Shown: in pieces, positions 32,840-42,382 of the stretch | How the letters are laid out: each line of letters begins with the position of its first letter | Position numbering within the stretch: the stretch's first letter is position 1 | From: DYFC01 sp041658585 | GTDB lineage: Bacteria > Nitrospirota > Thermodesulfovibrionia > Thermodesulfovibrionales > SM23-35 | Direction of reading: 5' to 3' | Assembly: GCA_041658585.1 (NCBI GenBank) | Contig: JBAZZX010000002.1 | Location: forward strand, 62,001 to 126,000 | Length of the DNA: 64,000 bases | Translations under genes and position numbers: made by a program | Notes under the pieces: model-generated | Databases searched by the model: none | Seen by the model: only the letters and a program-made list of their open reading frames with translations | Told to the model about the DNA's origin: nothing

Positions 32840-33671
32840 GCCTTAATCTCCGTGTTAACCAATAACCCCCACCTGCGGTTGTATTTCCCATGACGCGGAA
32901 GTGTAGGATCGAGCGGAGAAAAGCCGGGGGCAAGGGTAACGGCCTTTCGGAGCGCTTCAACATTTCCCAATCCTAATGTCTCCATCAAAAAGCCGAGTCG
33001 CTTGGCAACAGCACTGTTTCCTATTTTAACTGCATATTTGCGGAGTTTGGATTCATTTACTTGTGTCCAACCGATGGACAATGCTTTGACAATTTCTGCT
33101 ACTCCACCGACATATTGTGGTAAATCCAATCCATCAATTATAGTCTTCTCTCTGTCCGTAACCATAAAGGGCATCTCATCGATCCAGTCTTTCATAATGC
33201 CAAAAAACTTTTCAGGACGTAGCGAGATTATTTTGTAACTCACTCCAAGTACGTCACCGGGAGGCCTACGCACGGGGTGATCGGTTACCACAAACACAGT
33301 CCGGGAAGTTGTTCGGTCATACCATGATGGTTAAGCGCAGACCAGTACGCAATTGCTGCGGGAGACACCAGTTCCATGGCAACGATAAATTCATGCAGTT
33401 GAGGGGAACGGTTTTCTCCTGACGAAAGGGGAATGACGGCAAACCTGCCACGCTTTATACGTCTGATCCACCCTTTAGTCTGAAGACGTTCAAGAAACTT
33501 CTGGGTCGAGTCCTCACCCTTGTATTTCAGTATGCCCTGAGCCTCTTCTGTCGTGAATGCAGCCTTTCCGCTCACCCTGGCCAGGAATCTGGCTTCAGAC
33601 TTACCCAATGATCCACGTGTTATATTTTGTATGCCTTTAATGGGCTTATTATGACCGGTTTCGGCGCTCAT
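32836..33671 (-). pseudogene. AbiEi-type antitoxin, frameshifted
   Basis: The N-terminal frame (33671 to 33285) has the winged-helix part (SGKAAFTTEEAQGIL, RRIKRGRFAVIPL) and reaches YWSALNHHGMTEQLP, then misreads into GLCLW-stop. The C-terminal frame (from about 33297) resumes with TVFVVTDHPVR and runs to 32836. Adding one C in the CTTCCCGG run near 33299 restores a single 277-codon reading. Either this is a true -1 mutation, a programmed shift, or an assembly error. AbiEi normally represses the operon and silences the toxin. A split but complementing pair is also possible. Confidence 0.8.
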
Positions 33672-33860
33672 GATATAACATTATAGTAGATGCCTTAATA
33701 AATCAAGACATTTATGATTGTGAACTCATCAGTCTGAATATCAAAATCAAACTGATCCATAAAGGTTTCACCGGATACTGACACAGGGGAAGTACACTCA
33801 GCTGGAGATAAGTTACTTGTATGCATGTTGCGAACAACTAATCCAATAGAAGAAGCAAAG

Positions 33861-36326
33861 TTATATCTTTATGCTTATTGGCGTCTTTATTGTATTCGCA
33901 ACTGGCGTATAAATATCAACCTCTGATTCAGGAGTCTGTATTGTTACAACAAGTGCGTAGCGAGCTTTTCTATTCCATCTGCCTAATTGATGCCGTTCAC
34001 GCCACCAACCGATAACAGGATATACTCCAATAACCCCCCGTGATGCAAGATCGGCTGCGGTTCCTTTCCATCTATCAGAGTGAATAGAGCCTTGCCCTCT
34101 AATATCTCGTCCCAGAAGCCACTCTGACGAGTCACTGTCTGAAGTTTTTCCAACATCCTCATCCCGTGCAGCCTTATTGATTCGGCGTCGAAAGTCATCA
34201 TTAGATTCAGTGGGTGTCTTCACATCAAACCGTAGTCCGTGAGACGCATATCTATGCCGACGAATCCAGCCTCGTCTTGCCGGATTGGGTTCAATGAAAT
34301 AAGATAAAGTCACCCTCATTTCTACGGTAGTTTCTCCCAATTCGTGTAGAACCTCGATAGGCCAGGGGAGCTCATGAAGATGCATATCGCAGGTCTTGAC
34401 GCCATCTTTATATTTCTCAAATGGTTGAAGCAAATCCTGAACTATCAGTGTTAAAGAGTTTGATGCACTCCACATTGCCTTCTTCAAATCAGGAACCCCA
34501 AATCCGCAGTATCTCAATAACTTCTTGATGTCAGCGCGAGAATTAGTGCCAAAGCGTGCTTTCATAGCATTCGTCCAGTCGGCTGAATGCACAAGCAGAG
34601 CGCGCGTTGTTTCAGGCCATAGATCAGGATATGCCGCATGAAGTATTGCTGCCATTCTTGATGCGAGTGCGGCAGCGGCACTCGTTTCTCCCGTTGTCAC
34701 GAACATCTTTGAGAGCGGCTGAAAGTATGTTGACAGCAATTGAAGACTGTCAGCATTATCTACCTGGGAAGCATGATTGACAGCCATATTGCCGCCCTCA
34801 AGAACGATATCAGGCTTGGCCGGCCATTGTTTGGCCCATGTCATTGACGTGCAACTCGAAGGGCTCAAATCGCCTGATGGCGAAATAATCGACCAACCCG
34901 GATATTGGGACTGATCGAGGTTAGTTTTTTCGGTATAAGCGCCAACGGTCAGAGCATTCCATGCCTGGCCAGGATCATGAACTTCATCAGTCAGGTTGCA
35001 GTCGGGGAAATTGGCGCGCAATGCAGGATTTGTATTACCTCCCGATATAATGATAAGACGTTGCTCCCCGTCGTCAGCGCCGGAACATAAGCTATCTATA
35101 GCAGCAGACCACGATGATGGTTTGCCACGATCTCTGAAGTCGGTTGTCGTAACGGCCAGACATATACAACGCTTTCGCTGGGGAGCTGATATTTCAGCTC
35201 GCGCTATTGACTCTGCAGTAACGTGTCCATAGAGTTTAGGATCATTCTGTCCTCTCGGAGGCAGTATCTTTACTGATTCAAGGACATGAGGGATAACTAA
35301 AAAATCTCTCGAAAGTAATACAGGTATAAGATCCCCGTATAACGCCAGACCTGCCATCTCGGTGCCATGTCCCTTTTCATCATATACATTCCATGACGGA
35401 TCATATGCATGCATATCGGCTGAACTTAACGCAGGCGAGATCAATGGATGTCCATTATTAATACCAGTATCAAGAATACAAACTGAAGAAGAAGTATTAT
35501 CAGGCGCCGACAAGCGAGACAATGTCTCTTTTACCCATTCAAATTGCTCCGCTGGAGGCATTTGAACGAAGGGGTCCGCTGTCTCCTTCGCTTTTCTCAG
35601 CTCCGCTATACAGTTTAGCAAATCAACAGATTTACTCATCTGCTCTTTATTCGCATAAACCAACACAATCGTGCGATCGGGAAATGATACATATCCATTA
35701 CCGACACGCAGCCCCAACTGTGAAGCATGACGCTTGAACATATTGAGCGTAGCTTCCCTATTTTTACCTGCTCTGAGCCAAACTTCCCACCAGATATATG
35801 CTTGATCAACCGGAAATTCGGAGCGGTCATCGGTCCAAAGCGCTTCTATTGCGGCACGGTGAATATCGGAAATGCTACTCACCAAGGGCTGATATCTTGG
35901 ATTACCTTTCTTCGTTTGTTCGGTTTGATACTTTTCAATTTGTCCAACAAAATGAGCCAGCTTTCCTTCAGGTACCAAGACTGTAGCATATGTTTTTCCG
36001 CCCACTTCTTTTACAGCGAGTAGTTCAATACCTTGACTTAATGACTCCAAGCTTTCAATTTTGAGCGGGAATTCAGGTGCGCTTTCGAATTGCAGGCATA
36101 AGCCATTACCTGCATCAACACCATATGCTATTTTTTCTTTTTTGAGCAACTCGTCTTCTTTTTGGACGCTCTCAATCTTCCCTATTAGGAAGGCCGCATG
36201 ACTTTGTCTATTTACATCCGGAAATCTTCTTGAATCTCGAATACTGAGTGGTGACGTGTATCTTTCAGTTTTAGATGTGCCTTTCAAGAACAGGTGGGGG
36301 AGATTGTTCCTATTCTTATCTTCCAT
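33861..36326 (-). CDS. Subtilisin-like serine protease (S8, Y4bN-like), defence-associated
   Basis: 821 residues, no signal peptide, so cytoplasmic. The catalytic triad is visible: Asp in SVCILDTGINNGHPL (near 286), His in KGHGTEMAGLALYGD (near 322) and Ser in TTGETSAAAALASRMA (near 550; GETS rather than the usual GTS). An oxyanion Asn is in SGGNTNPA. The N-terminal 250 residues and the long C-terminal jelly-roll-like part are unique to this group. The gene follows the AAA ATPase by 8 nt. The AAA plus S8 pairing is recurrent in defence loci and suggests ATP-controlled proteolysis on infection. Confidence 0.88.
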   Translation of the reverse strand: MEDKNRNNLPHLFLKGTSKTERYTSPLSIRDSRRFPDVNRQSHAAFLIGKIESVQKEDELLKKEKIAYGVDAGNGLCLQFESAPEFPLKIESLESLSQGIELLAVKEVGGKTYATVLVPEGKLAHFVGQIEKYQTEQTKKGNPRYQPLVSSISDIHRAAIEALWTDDRSEFPVDQAYIWWEVWLRAGKNREATLNMFKRHASQLGLRVGNGYVSFPDRTIVLVYANKEQMSKSVDLLNCIAELRKAKETADPFVQMPPAEQFEWVKETLSRLSAPDNTSSSVCILDTGINNGHPLISPALSSADMHAYDPSWNVYDEKGHGTEMAGLALYGDLIPVLLSRDFLVIPHVLESVKILPPRGQNDPKLYGHVTAESIARAEISAPQRKRCICLAVTTTDFRDRGKPSSWSAAIDSLCSGADDGEQRLIIISGGNTNPALRANFPDCNLTDEVHDPGQAWNALTVGAYTEKTNLDQSQYPGWSIISPSGDLSPSSCTSMTWAKQWPAKPDIVLEGGNMAVNHASQVDNADSLQLLSTYFQPLSKMFVTTGETSAAAALASRMAAILHAAYPDLWPETTRALLVHSADWTNAMKARFGTNSRADIKKLLRYCGFGVPDLKKAMWSASNSLTLIVQDLLQPFEKYKDGVKTCDMHLHELPWPIEVLHELGETTVEMRVTLSYFIEPNPARRGWIRRHRYASHGLRFDVKTPTESNDDFRRRINKAARDEDVGKTSDSDSSEWLLGRDIRGQGSIHSDRWKGTAADLASRGVIGVYPVIGWWRERHQLGRWNRKARYALVVTIQTPESEVDIYTPVANTIKTPISIKI

Positions 36327-36334
36327 ATGTCAGG

Positions 36335-37315
36335 TTACTTCTCCATTATTGTTTTGCGTTCAGAAAGGGCTTTCATTATGTCGTCGATGGCAAGGTTATC
36401 AAGGTCGTTAATAATCATATGTTTCACTGCTTCTTCACAGGCACGAGTAATTTCGGCATAGTTGAGCCCAGCCGCCGCCTCAGATAGCTTAACCCAATTA
36501 ATTTTCCTATGAACATAGGACACCAGCCTTGACTTAATGGTCTCAGCGATTTGTTTGTGGTCCGGTAAGGAATATTGAATTACGTCATCAAAGCGCCTGA
36601 AAAGAGCATAATCCAGCAATTCCGGATGGTTTGTTGCAGCCAATATTAGGCTATCAGATTCATCCTGCTCTATAAATTGCAAAAAACTATTCAGCACTCG
36701 TCGAATTTCTCCAACATCATTTATCATACCGCGTTGTGAACCAATTGAATCGAATTCGTCAAATAGATATACCCCACGGGTTTCTGAAATGGCATCAAAA
36801 ACAAGTCGCAATTTTGCTGCTGTCTCTCCCATAAACTTCGTGATTAAGCCGTCTAACCTAATAACAAATAAGGGCAGACTGAATTCTCCAGCTAATGCCG
36901 ATGCAGACATCGTTTTCCCTGTTCCAGGAGGACCGATCAAGAGCAGCTTACGCCTCGGAGTCAGTCCATGTGCTTGCAATTTGGAAAGTTGCCGTTGTTC
37001 TCTGATTATACGAATCAAACGGGAGGAGATATTTTTATTAAGGATCATATCTGATAGACGAATTTTTGGATAAGAAACAGATAAAAGAGCGGAAAGATCA
37101 CCTTTCGGACGTGTTATCGGAATTGGTTTCGAAAATTGGGCACTTTTCTGATGAGCCTTAGCCTCATCAATTAATGCGCGTAATTCTTGCGCAAGCTTCC
37201 CATGCCCCATCTTTGCCTCATGCGCCGCAACTTGCATTGCCACGGCAAAAAATCGGGGATCGTCGCCATCTACATGGCTCTTTAAAAGAGCCTTAATCTG
37301 TTCCGCACTCGCCAT
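36335..37315 (-). CDS. AAA+ ATPase, partner of the S8 protease
   Basis: 326 residues. N-terminal helical region (1-110), Walker A LIGPPGTGKTMSASALA near 126-142, Walker B GVYLFDEFDSIG near 186-197, sensor 1 ILAATNHPELLD, arginine finger region LFRRFDDVI, and a C-terminal helical lid (SEAAAGLNYAEITRACEEAVKHM). It resembles classical SpoVK/FtsH-like AAA domains but has no membrane or protease part. It sits between the methylase (36 nt upstream) and the protease (8 nt downstream). It probably acts as sensor or unfoldase for the protease. Confidence 0.9.
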   Translation of the reverse strand: MASAEQIKALLKSHVDGDDPRFFAVAMQVAAHEAKMGHGKLAQELRALIDEAKAHQKSAQFSKPIPITRPKGDLSALLSVSYPKIRLSDMILNKNISSRLIRIIREQRQLSKLQAHGLTPRRKLLLIGPPGTGKTMSASALAGEFSLPLFVIRLDGLITKFMGETAAKLRLVFDAISETRGVYLFDEFDSIGSQRGMINDVGEIRRVLNSFLQFIEQDESDSLILAATNHPELLDYALFRRFDDVIQYSLPDHKQIAETIKSRLVSYVHRKINWVKLSEAAAGLNYAEITRACEEAVKHMIINDLDNLAIDDIMKALSERKTIMEK

Positions 37316-37351
37316 CGTATCTTAATTATACAAAAGTATTAGTAAATTATA

Positions 37352-40300
37352 TTACTCTTTCCCCTTCACAATCTTTATCTCCTCATCTGTCAGTCCATAA
37401 AACTTATAAACAATCTGGTCTATAAGCCTATCAGTCTTCTCCAAATCCTCTATAATGGGCTGTTTCGCTTCAGTGTCCTCAGTTTTTAGCTGAAGTGTCT
37501 TATTTAAATAAACCATTTTATCAGAAAGCGAAATCAGCTGGTCATATTTTAGTTTCTCTTTAGGATCGGATGAATCAAAATGTTTAATGGGAAGCTGTGA
37601 TAGATATTGTTTGTTGCAGGAATAAAACCTTCCCCTAAATGGCGTGCTTATTTTAGTCAGATAAAAACTAAGCAGTCGGCTGTTAAGCAAAGCTAAAATA
37701 TAAAGGTAATCATCTTTCGTACCATTCTTTATCGTTAAACCACCGACATCAACATTGTCGAGATAAAATTCACCCTTTTCGTCAAAAACTGCCTGAATTC
37801 TGGATACAAGACGTGGCACACAAATTTTGATCAGTTCTTGAATGGAAATATTTTGAGACCTTCCAAATCTGTACCATTCTTCATCATTAAATTTACCTTT
37901 TTCTCTATCTCTCAGCAGGCTTTTATTTGCCTTCAGATATTCATATGTTTTTGGAACAAGACTTTTTAGCTCAGTCTCTTTAATCAGCTCTGCTTTATTG
38001 TTTATTATCCTGTAAGGGAATAAAATATATTGTCGTTTTTCAGGTCTGATATATCTTTTTACATCAACACCGCTGATTATTGGCTTGAATAATAGCGGTT
38101 CAACGATAACCTCTTTCTTTAATGATTTTGAATAGAGGCATAGTTTGTCGTCCGATGCATCGACATAGTCCATGATGTAAACACTGTCAGCACTCGTCTG
38201 TAACCCAACAAACACGTTATCCGCATAAACTTCAAGTTTGAGCATACTTCCGAGCTTTTCAAGAATAGATGCCTCTGCACTTCCAGGAAAGAACCAAGTC
38301 CTATTGTCAAGCGTCTGGGCCTTAACGGAAACATAATCAACAGAATTTCTGTTTATTCTCTCAGAGGATAGAATTCGTCCAAAATTCTTTATGGTTCCAC
38401 ACTCAAATGTCTCATTATTGTCATTCCTTAAGAAAAGCAGGCAGGTATATGTGGTAGCTCCCTCAAAAACCTGATCATGTCCGAAGTCAATTATTTCATT
38501 CATGGCATGTAGCTTCGAGATAACATCCCGCAGCCCTTCGCCATAAGTTGCTGTAAAGAACTTCTTTGGCAATATAAATCCGAGATTGCCTTGTTTTTTA
38601 AAGAACTGTGCGCCACGTTCAACAAAAAGCACATAAATATCGTAATTGCTTATGGCACTTTCATAACAATCCGAAAAATATTGTGACTCGTTCTTTGAAG
38701 TCGTTTGTATTCTTATATATGGCGGATTACCGATCACAGCATCAAATCCCGGTTTCTCTTTCTCTCTCCCTTTATCATAAAAAACTTCTGGGAATTCGAG
38801 TTCCCAATGAAAGAACCTTTTTTCTCTGGCTGTATTTAATGCATTCTCTGCTATTTTTCTATCACCTTCAGAGAGCTTGTCTAAAACCTTATTGATTTCT
38901 TTGGTGCTTATAAACGTTTCTGCTTCTTTACTCCTTAAAAAATCGATGGCAGGTGAAACTGCTGTCTTTTTCTTCTTATTCTTGCTGTCACCATCATTTC
39001 CAAACCACTGGCTGACATAAATATTCAGTATCCGCTTAAATGGAGCAAGAGTATCGCTTGCCTTTCTGTATTCAGCGCGGGATTCTTTGACCTGTGTTGC
39101 AGTGACATCGGATAATTCTCCAACATGCCTCATTAGATCCGTTGCGAGCATAAGCCCGGCAAAACGGCTTCCGAAAAGAACAGCCTGATGATTGACGGTC
39201 TCAACCTCCTTCCATTCTTTTGCAGAAGCTGCAACCTTCGACTTGCTAATCTGGCGAGAGACAGGCTCGACAGCTTCTTTAACCTCAGCAACCGAAGCCC
39301 CTATCAATGAGTTCCCGCATTTCAAGTGATGGTCAAGGAATGAAAGCGGTGCCCCGAGGGTAAAACAATCCAGCCAGAGTGACACCTTTGCAAGCTCGAC
39401 CGCCATAGGATTTAGATCAACGCCGTAGATGCACCGTTTCAGCACATGGCGCTTGAGTAGATTAAGATCGTTCAGGCGGGTTTCATCGATAGTGATGTTC
39501 TGTTTCTCCATCTCTTTTAATATTGTCTCTCTCGTATCTCTGAGCGTCGCCATGACTGGATTCCAGGGAAAGCCGTTCAGGAAATCGATCATTTTGTCTG
39601 TGATGAAATCAACTGCCTCGACAAGGAAATGACCGCTTCCCATTGCAGGGTCGAGCACTTTGATATCAAATAGCTCATCAACAAGCCACATAAACGTAAA
39701 GGCTGTCTTTTCCGGGTCGTCTCCCTTCATATTTTTTTTCTCAAATGCATTTGCTCTGGAAACCGCTTCCCGATAAGCCCATTGTGCTTCTCTGAATTTT
39801 GGGGTAAGTGTTTCGAATCTCTCTTTAAGAACAGGACCGACAGTGTTTTCGACGATATATTTCACTATGTAATCCGGAGTATAGTAAGAACCTGTTGCCT
39901 TTCTCTCGTGCTTTGTGTTTTCGAGATAGACTGCACCTTTTGGCAGAATGCGTTCCTCGGCATCTTTACCCCGGCCTGTCTTCAATATCTTTTTCTTCTG
40001 TTTTAAAGCCTCCGTATAAGGAATAATCTCCTCTGTCTTCTTGCCCTCACAGATCGCCATCTTTTCGGGCGCGATGCGGAGGTGGAACTCAAGGAGCCCT
40101 TCATAAATGCTTCCGAGATGACGGACGCCAAGGGATTTGTAATCGATGAATACCCGCTTAAATGTCTTCTCATCCTCATCTCTTGTAAGGCGATCCAGTC
40201 CCATGGCAAAGAATTTGTCTGGCACCTTGTTTTCCATGAGAAGCCTTGCATTAACTGCCTCCTGGCTATCGTCTTCCGGATTTATGATCGTCATAAACAG

Positions 40301-41944
40301 ACCGCCGTTATAAGCAGGGACATTCAGGGTGATATCACCTGTATCAATTGCTTTGAAGAGCGTCCGGAGCCGGTCATAGAAAACGGTTGAACTGGAATCA
40401 AACGGGACATTCAGGGGATGCAGCTCTTTGTTATTGAATGAGGCATCTCCCAGCTTGTGAGCGATTTCTGATTTTATCGCTGAGAGGCTTATTCCGTGGT
40501 ATCCCCTCATCTCCCTTACAGGGAGGAGATTTCTGGATTCAGAATAAAGGAGAAAGAGGATACGGTAGAGAAAGGTCAATGTCCCCTGAAAGATCCTGTC
40601 AAGCTCGCTTTGGGAAAGCGACGGGCTACCTTTTACATCCTGGATATACGATATAAACCCCTTGGCAAAATAAGGGAATATCTCCTCAAAGATTCTCTTC
40701 TTTAAACGCTCACCGAGTCTCTTCGCATATTCTTCGCTGCCCTTAAGAAGCCTGTCGAGAAAAGTTATTTTCTTTTGTTCTTCATCAGAACCCAAGACGA
40801 ATGCTTCTTTTCTGAAAAAAAGATAAAAGTATCTGAAAGATTCTTCAGGGTCGAGTCTTGCCAGAACCTCTTCGAGATCTATTTCATAGTAGTTTGTTGC
40901 TCTTGAATGGGCTTTTGAGGAATAAAGCCTCCAGAGCTTGCCGTTCGTGACAATGACCCAATCTGTATCCCCCCTGTCGAGAAGAGAGACAACAACCGCT
41001 CCAGGGTTTTCATCAGGAGTATTTATATCTCTGGTATAATCCTTTCCGTCAAGCGATCTTCCCCACGGATAGGTGAGGCAGAAACAGAGAGGCTTAACCC
41101 CACCTTGCCTCCCCTTATCTAAGGGGAGGATTGAGGAGGGGTTATCATAAAAAATATAATCCGGCTCTTTGCTATCGTCGTCTGCTCTTTTACTTTCCTT
41201 TAAAGAATAACCGAGGGTTTCAAAAACTTGATTAAGAAATCCCTTCCGGAATTCTTGTTCAGATTTTCCTGACCATAGGGATTTAGCATCCTGATACATC
41301 TCTCTGAAGCGGCTATATATAGGTTTTATATTTTCTTTCCACTCAGGCTCATCTCTCAGACGTTCAAGGAGATAATAATCACTGAAGAGAGCCCTGTTAT
41401 TAAAAAACTCTTCTGACCAGTCGGCAACAATATATGCAGCCTGAAGTTTCTCATACTGGGCAATAGGATCGGCTTCTGTGTAACTAAATCGCCTTAATAC
41501 TCTCTGGTCAATCCTTGTTAGCTTCAGCCTGTCAACAGTGAGAATTCTTGGCCTGATCGAAGCCTGCTTTGTTCCTATTCCTTCATCCTTTTCATTTGGC
41601 AGGAGCCTCTCAATGAGAACGAAGTCTATTCGGTCATAATCGCTTGTTAAAACGAGGAGATAGTTGCCGACACGATTTCGGAATACCCTAACAAGCGCCT
41701 GAGTATTCGCAACAGTAACAGAAGAAAGTTCGAACAGATAAATCTGTAGGAGGTTCTCCTGGTTAGCTATTAATTCAATCTTTTTGATTTCCTTGAGAAG
41801 GTTTTCGTTTGTTATGCCGAGGTTGGCAGGAGATTGTGTAATGTGTTCTGAAGTATTATACCCAAGATAAGAGAAGAAACTGACAACCTCAGAAGCATTC
41901 GAGATTGACTGGATATGTTCCGGTCTTAATTCTTTGTCAAGCAT
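37352..41944 (-). CDS. Eco57I-like adenine methylase/restriction protein
   Basis: About 1530 residues from the ATG at 41944, which has AGAGGAG two bases upstream. A TTG 36 nt earlier lacks support. Domain order: an N-terminal region (1-230), a nuclease-like region (GYSLKESKRADDDSKEPDY near 280), a helical linker, then the methylase with motif I DPAMGSGHFLVEAVDF (near 760), motif IV GNPPYI (near 1080), and a C-terminal target-recognition region (1200-1500). NPPY implies N6-adenine methylation. A palindromic repeat is inserted in frame in the nuclease-like part (41095-41152), and the expected E-x-K before WGRSLD reads CLTYPWGR, so cleavage may be lost. It heads the defence operon. Confidence 0.9.
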   Translation of the reverse strand: MLDKELRPEHIQSISNASEVVSFFSYLGYNTSEHITQSPANLGITNENLLKEIKKIELIANQENLLQIYLFELSSVTVANTQALVRVFRNRVGNYLLVLTSDYDRIDFVLIERLLPNEKDEGIGTKQASIRPRILTVDRLKLTRIDQRVLRRFSYTEADPIAQYEKLQAAYIVADWSEEFFNNRALFSDYYLLERLRDEPEWKENIKPIYSRFREMYQDAKSLWSGKSEQEFRKGFLNQVFETLGYSLKESKRADDDSKEPDYIFYDNPSSILPLDKGRQGGVKPLCFCLTYPWGRSLDGKDYTRDINTPDENPGAVVVSLLDRGDTDWVIVTNGKLWRLYSSKAHSRATNYYEIDLEEVLARLDPEESFRYFYLFFRKEAFVLGSDEEQKKITFLDRLLKGSEEYAKRLGERLKKRIFEEIFPYFAKGFISYIQDVKGSPSLSQSELDRIFQGTLTFLYRILFLLYSESRNLLPVREMRGYHGISLSAIKSEIAHKLGDASFNNKELHPLNVPFDSSSTVFYDRLRTLFKAIDTGDITLNVPAYNGGLFMTIINPEDDSQEAVNARLLMENKVPDKFFAMGLDRLTRDEDEKTFKRVFIDYKSLGVRHLGSIYEGLLEFHLRIAPEKMAICEGKKTEEIIPYTEALKQKKKILKTGRGKDAEERILPKGAVYLENTKHERKATGSYYTPDYIVKYIVENTVGPVLKERFETLTPKFREAQWAYREAVSRANAFEKKNMKGDDPEKTAFTFMWLVDELFDIKVLDPAMGSGHFLVEAVDFITDKMIDFLNGFPWNPVMATLRDTRETILKEMEKQNITIDETRLNDLNLLKRHVLKRCIYGVDLNPMAVELAKVSLWLDCFTLGAPLSFLDHHLKCGNSLIGASVAEVKEAVEPVSRQISKSKVAASAKEWKEVETVNHQAVLFGSRFAGLMLATDLMRHVGELSDVTATQVKESRAEYRKASDTLAPFKRILNIYVSQWFGNDGDSKNKKKKTAVSPAIDFLRSKEAETFISTKEINKVLDKLSEGDRKIAENALNTAREKRFFHWELEFPEVFYDKGREKEKPGFDAVIGNPPYIRIQTTSKNESQYFSDCYESAISNYDIYVLFVERGAQFFKKQGNLGFILPKKFFTATYGEGLRDVISKLHAMNEIIDFGHDQVFEGATTYTCLLFLRNDNNETFECGTIKNFGRILSSERINRNSVDYVSVKAQTLDNRTWFFPGSAEASILEKLGSMLKLEVYADNVFVGLQTSADSVYIMDYVDASDDKLCLYSKSLKKEVIVEPLLFKPIISGVDVKRYIRPEKRQYILFPYRIINNKAELIKETELKSLVPKTYEYLKANKSLLRDREKGKFNDEEWYRFGRSQNISIQELIKICVPRLVSRIQAVFDEKGEFYLDNVDVGGLTIKNGTKDDYLYILALLNSRLLSFYLTKISTPFRGRFYSCNKQYLSQLPIKHFDSSDPKEKLKYDQLISLSDKMVYLNKTLQLKTEDTEAKQPIIEDLEKTDRLIDQIVYKFYGLTDEEIKIVKGKE
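41095..41152. repeat. Palindromic repeat inserted in frame in the methylase gene
   Basis: CCTCCCCTTA and TAAGGGGAGG pair around TC, with outer AACCCCACC and GGAGGGGTT arms. On the coding strand it reads NPSSILPLDKGRQGGVK, the same style of peptide as the insertion in pheT (18739-18784). No stop is introduced. Confidence 0.8.
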
Positions 41945-41980
41945 TTCTCCTCTCGATGAGTATATATTAAGAATTCCCAA

Positions 41981-42382
41981 TATTTCAATTTAGACCATGA
42001 TTCATTCCTATATTAAGTTGATAGTAATACTAAGGCAAAATACAGGAATGACATTAAGGCAGACTAATCAGCCGAATCTATCTAAGCGGAAAGAATGATC
42101 TTATTAATAACCTGAAGAAACAAACAGAATTATCAGATTATGCAATTGTGACATGTGACATGGGGGTCTGCCCTTGAAAGCTGACAGAATCTGATATGCA
42201 TCTCTTCTTTACTTCTTACCCCTCCCTCTTTCTCTAAAATCGCACCAGTAAATCAGTCGGTCATAAAAATTCAACGAACGGGATGAACCTTACGACGGTC
42301 TGATTAATCCTTATTTCTTTTCTAAATGTCGAATTGACAATCCATACCTCTATTTGTCCGTAGTGTTCAATTACTAATGAAT
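41981..42382. other. Non-coding gap upstream of the defence operon
   Basis: About 400 bp without a supported gene on either strand and no repeat shared with the other families. It separates the AAA_14 gene at 42383 (minus strand) from the methylase start, so it presumably contains the defence operon promoter on the minus strand. I could not pick a convincing -35/-10 pair. Confidence 0.4.

Noticed and set aside
28638..41944. DISARM or BREX assignment for the methylase-helicase island
   Set aside because: No DUF1998 (DrmB), no PglZ, BrxC or BrxL genes. Only the methylase and helicase parts are shared in a general way.
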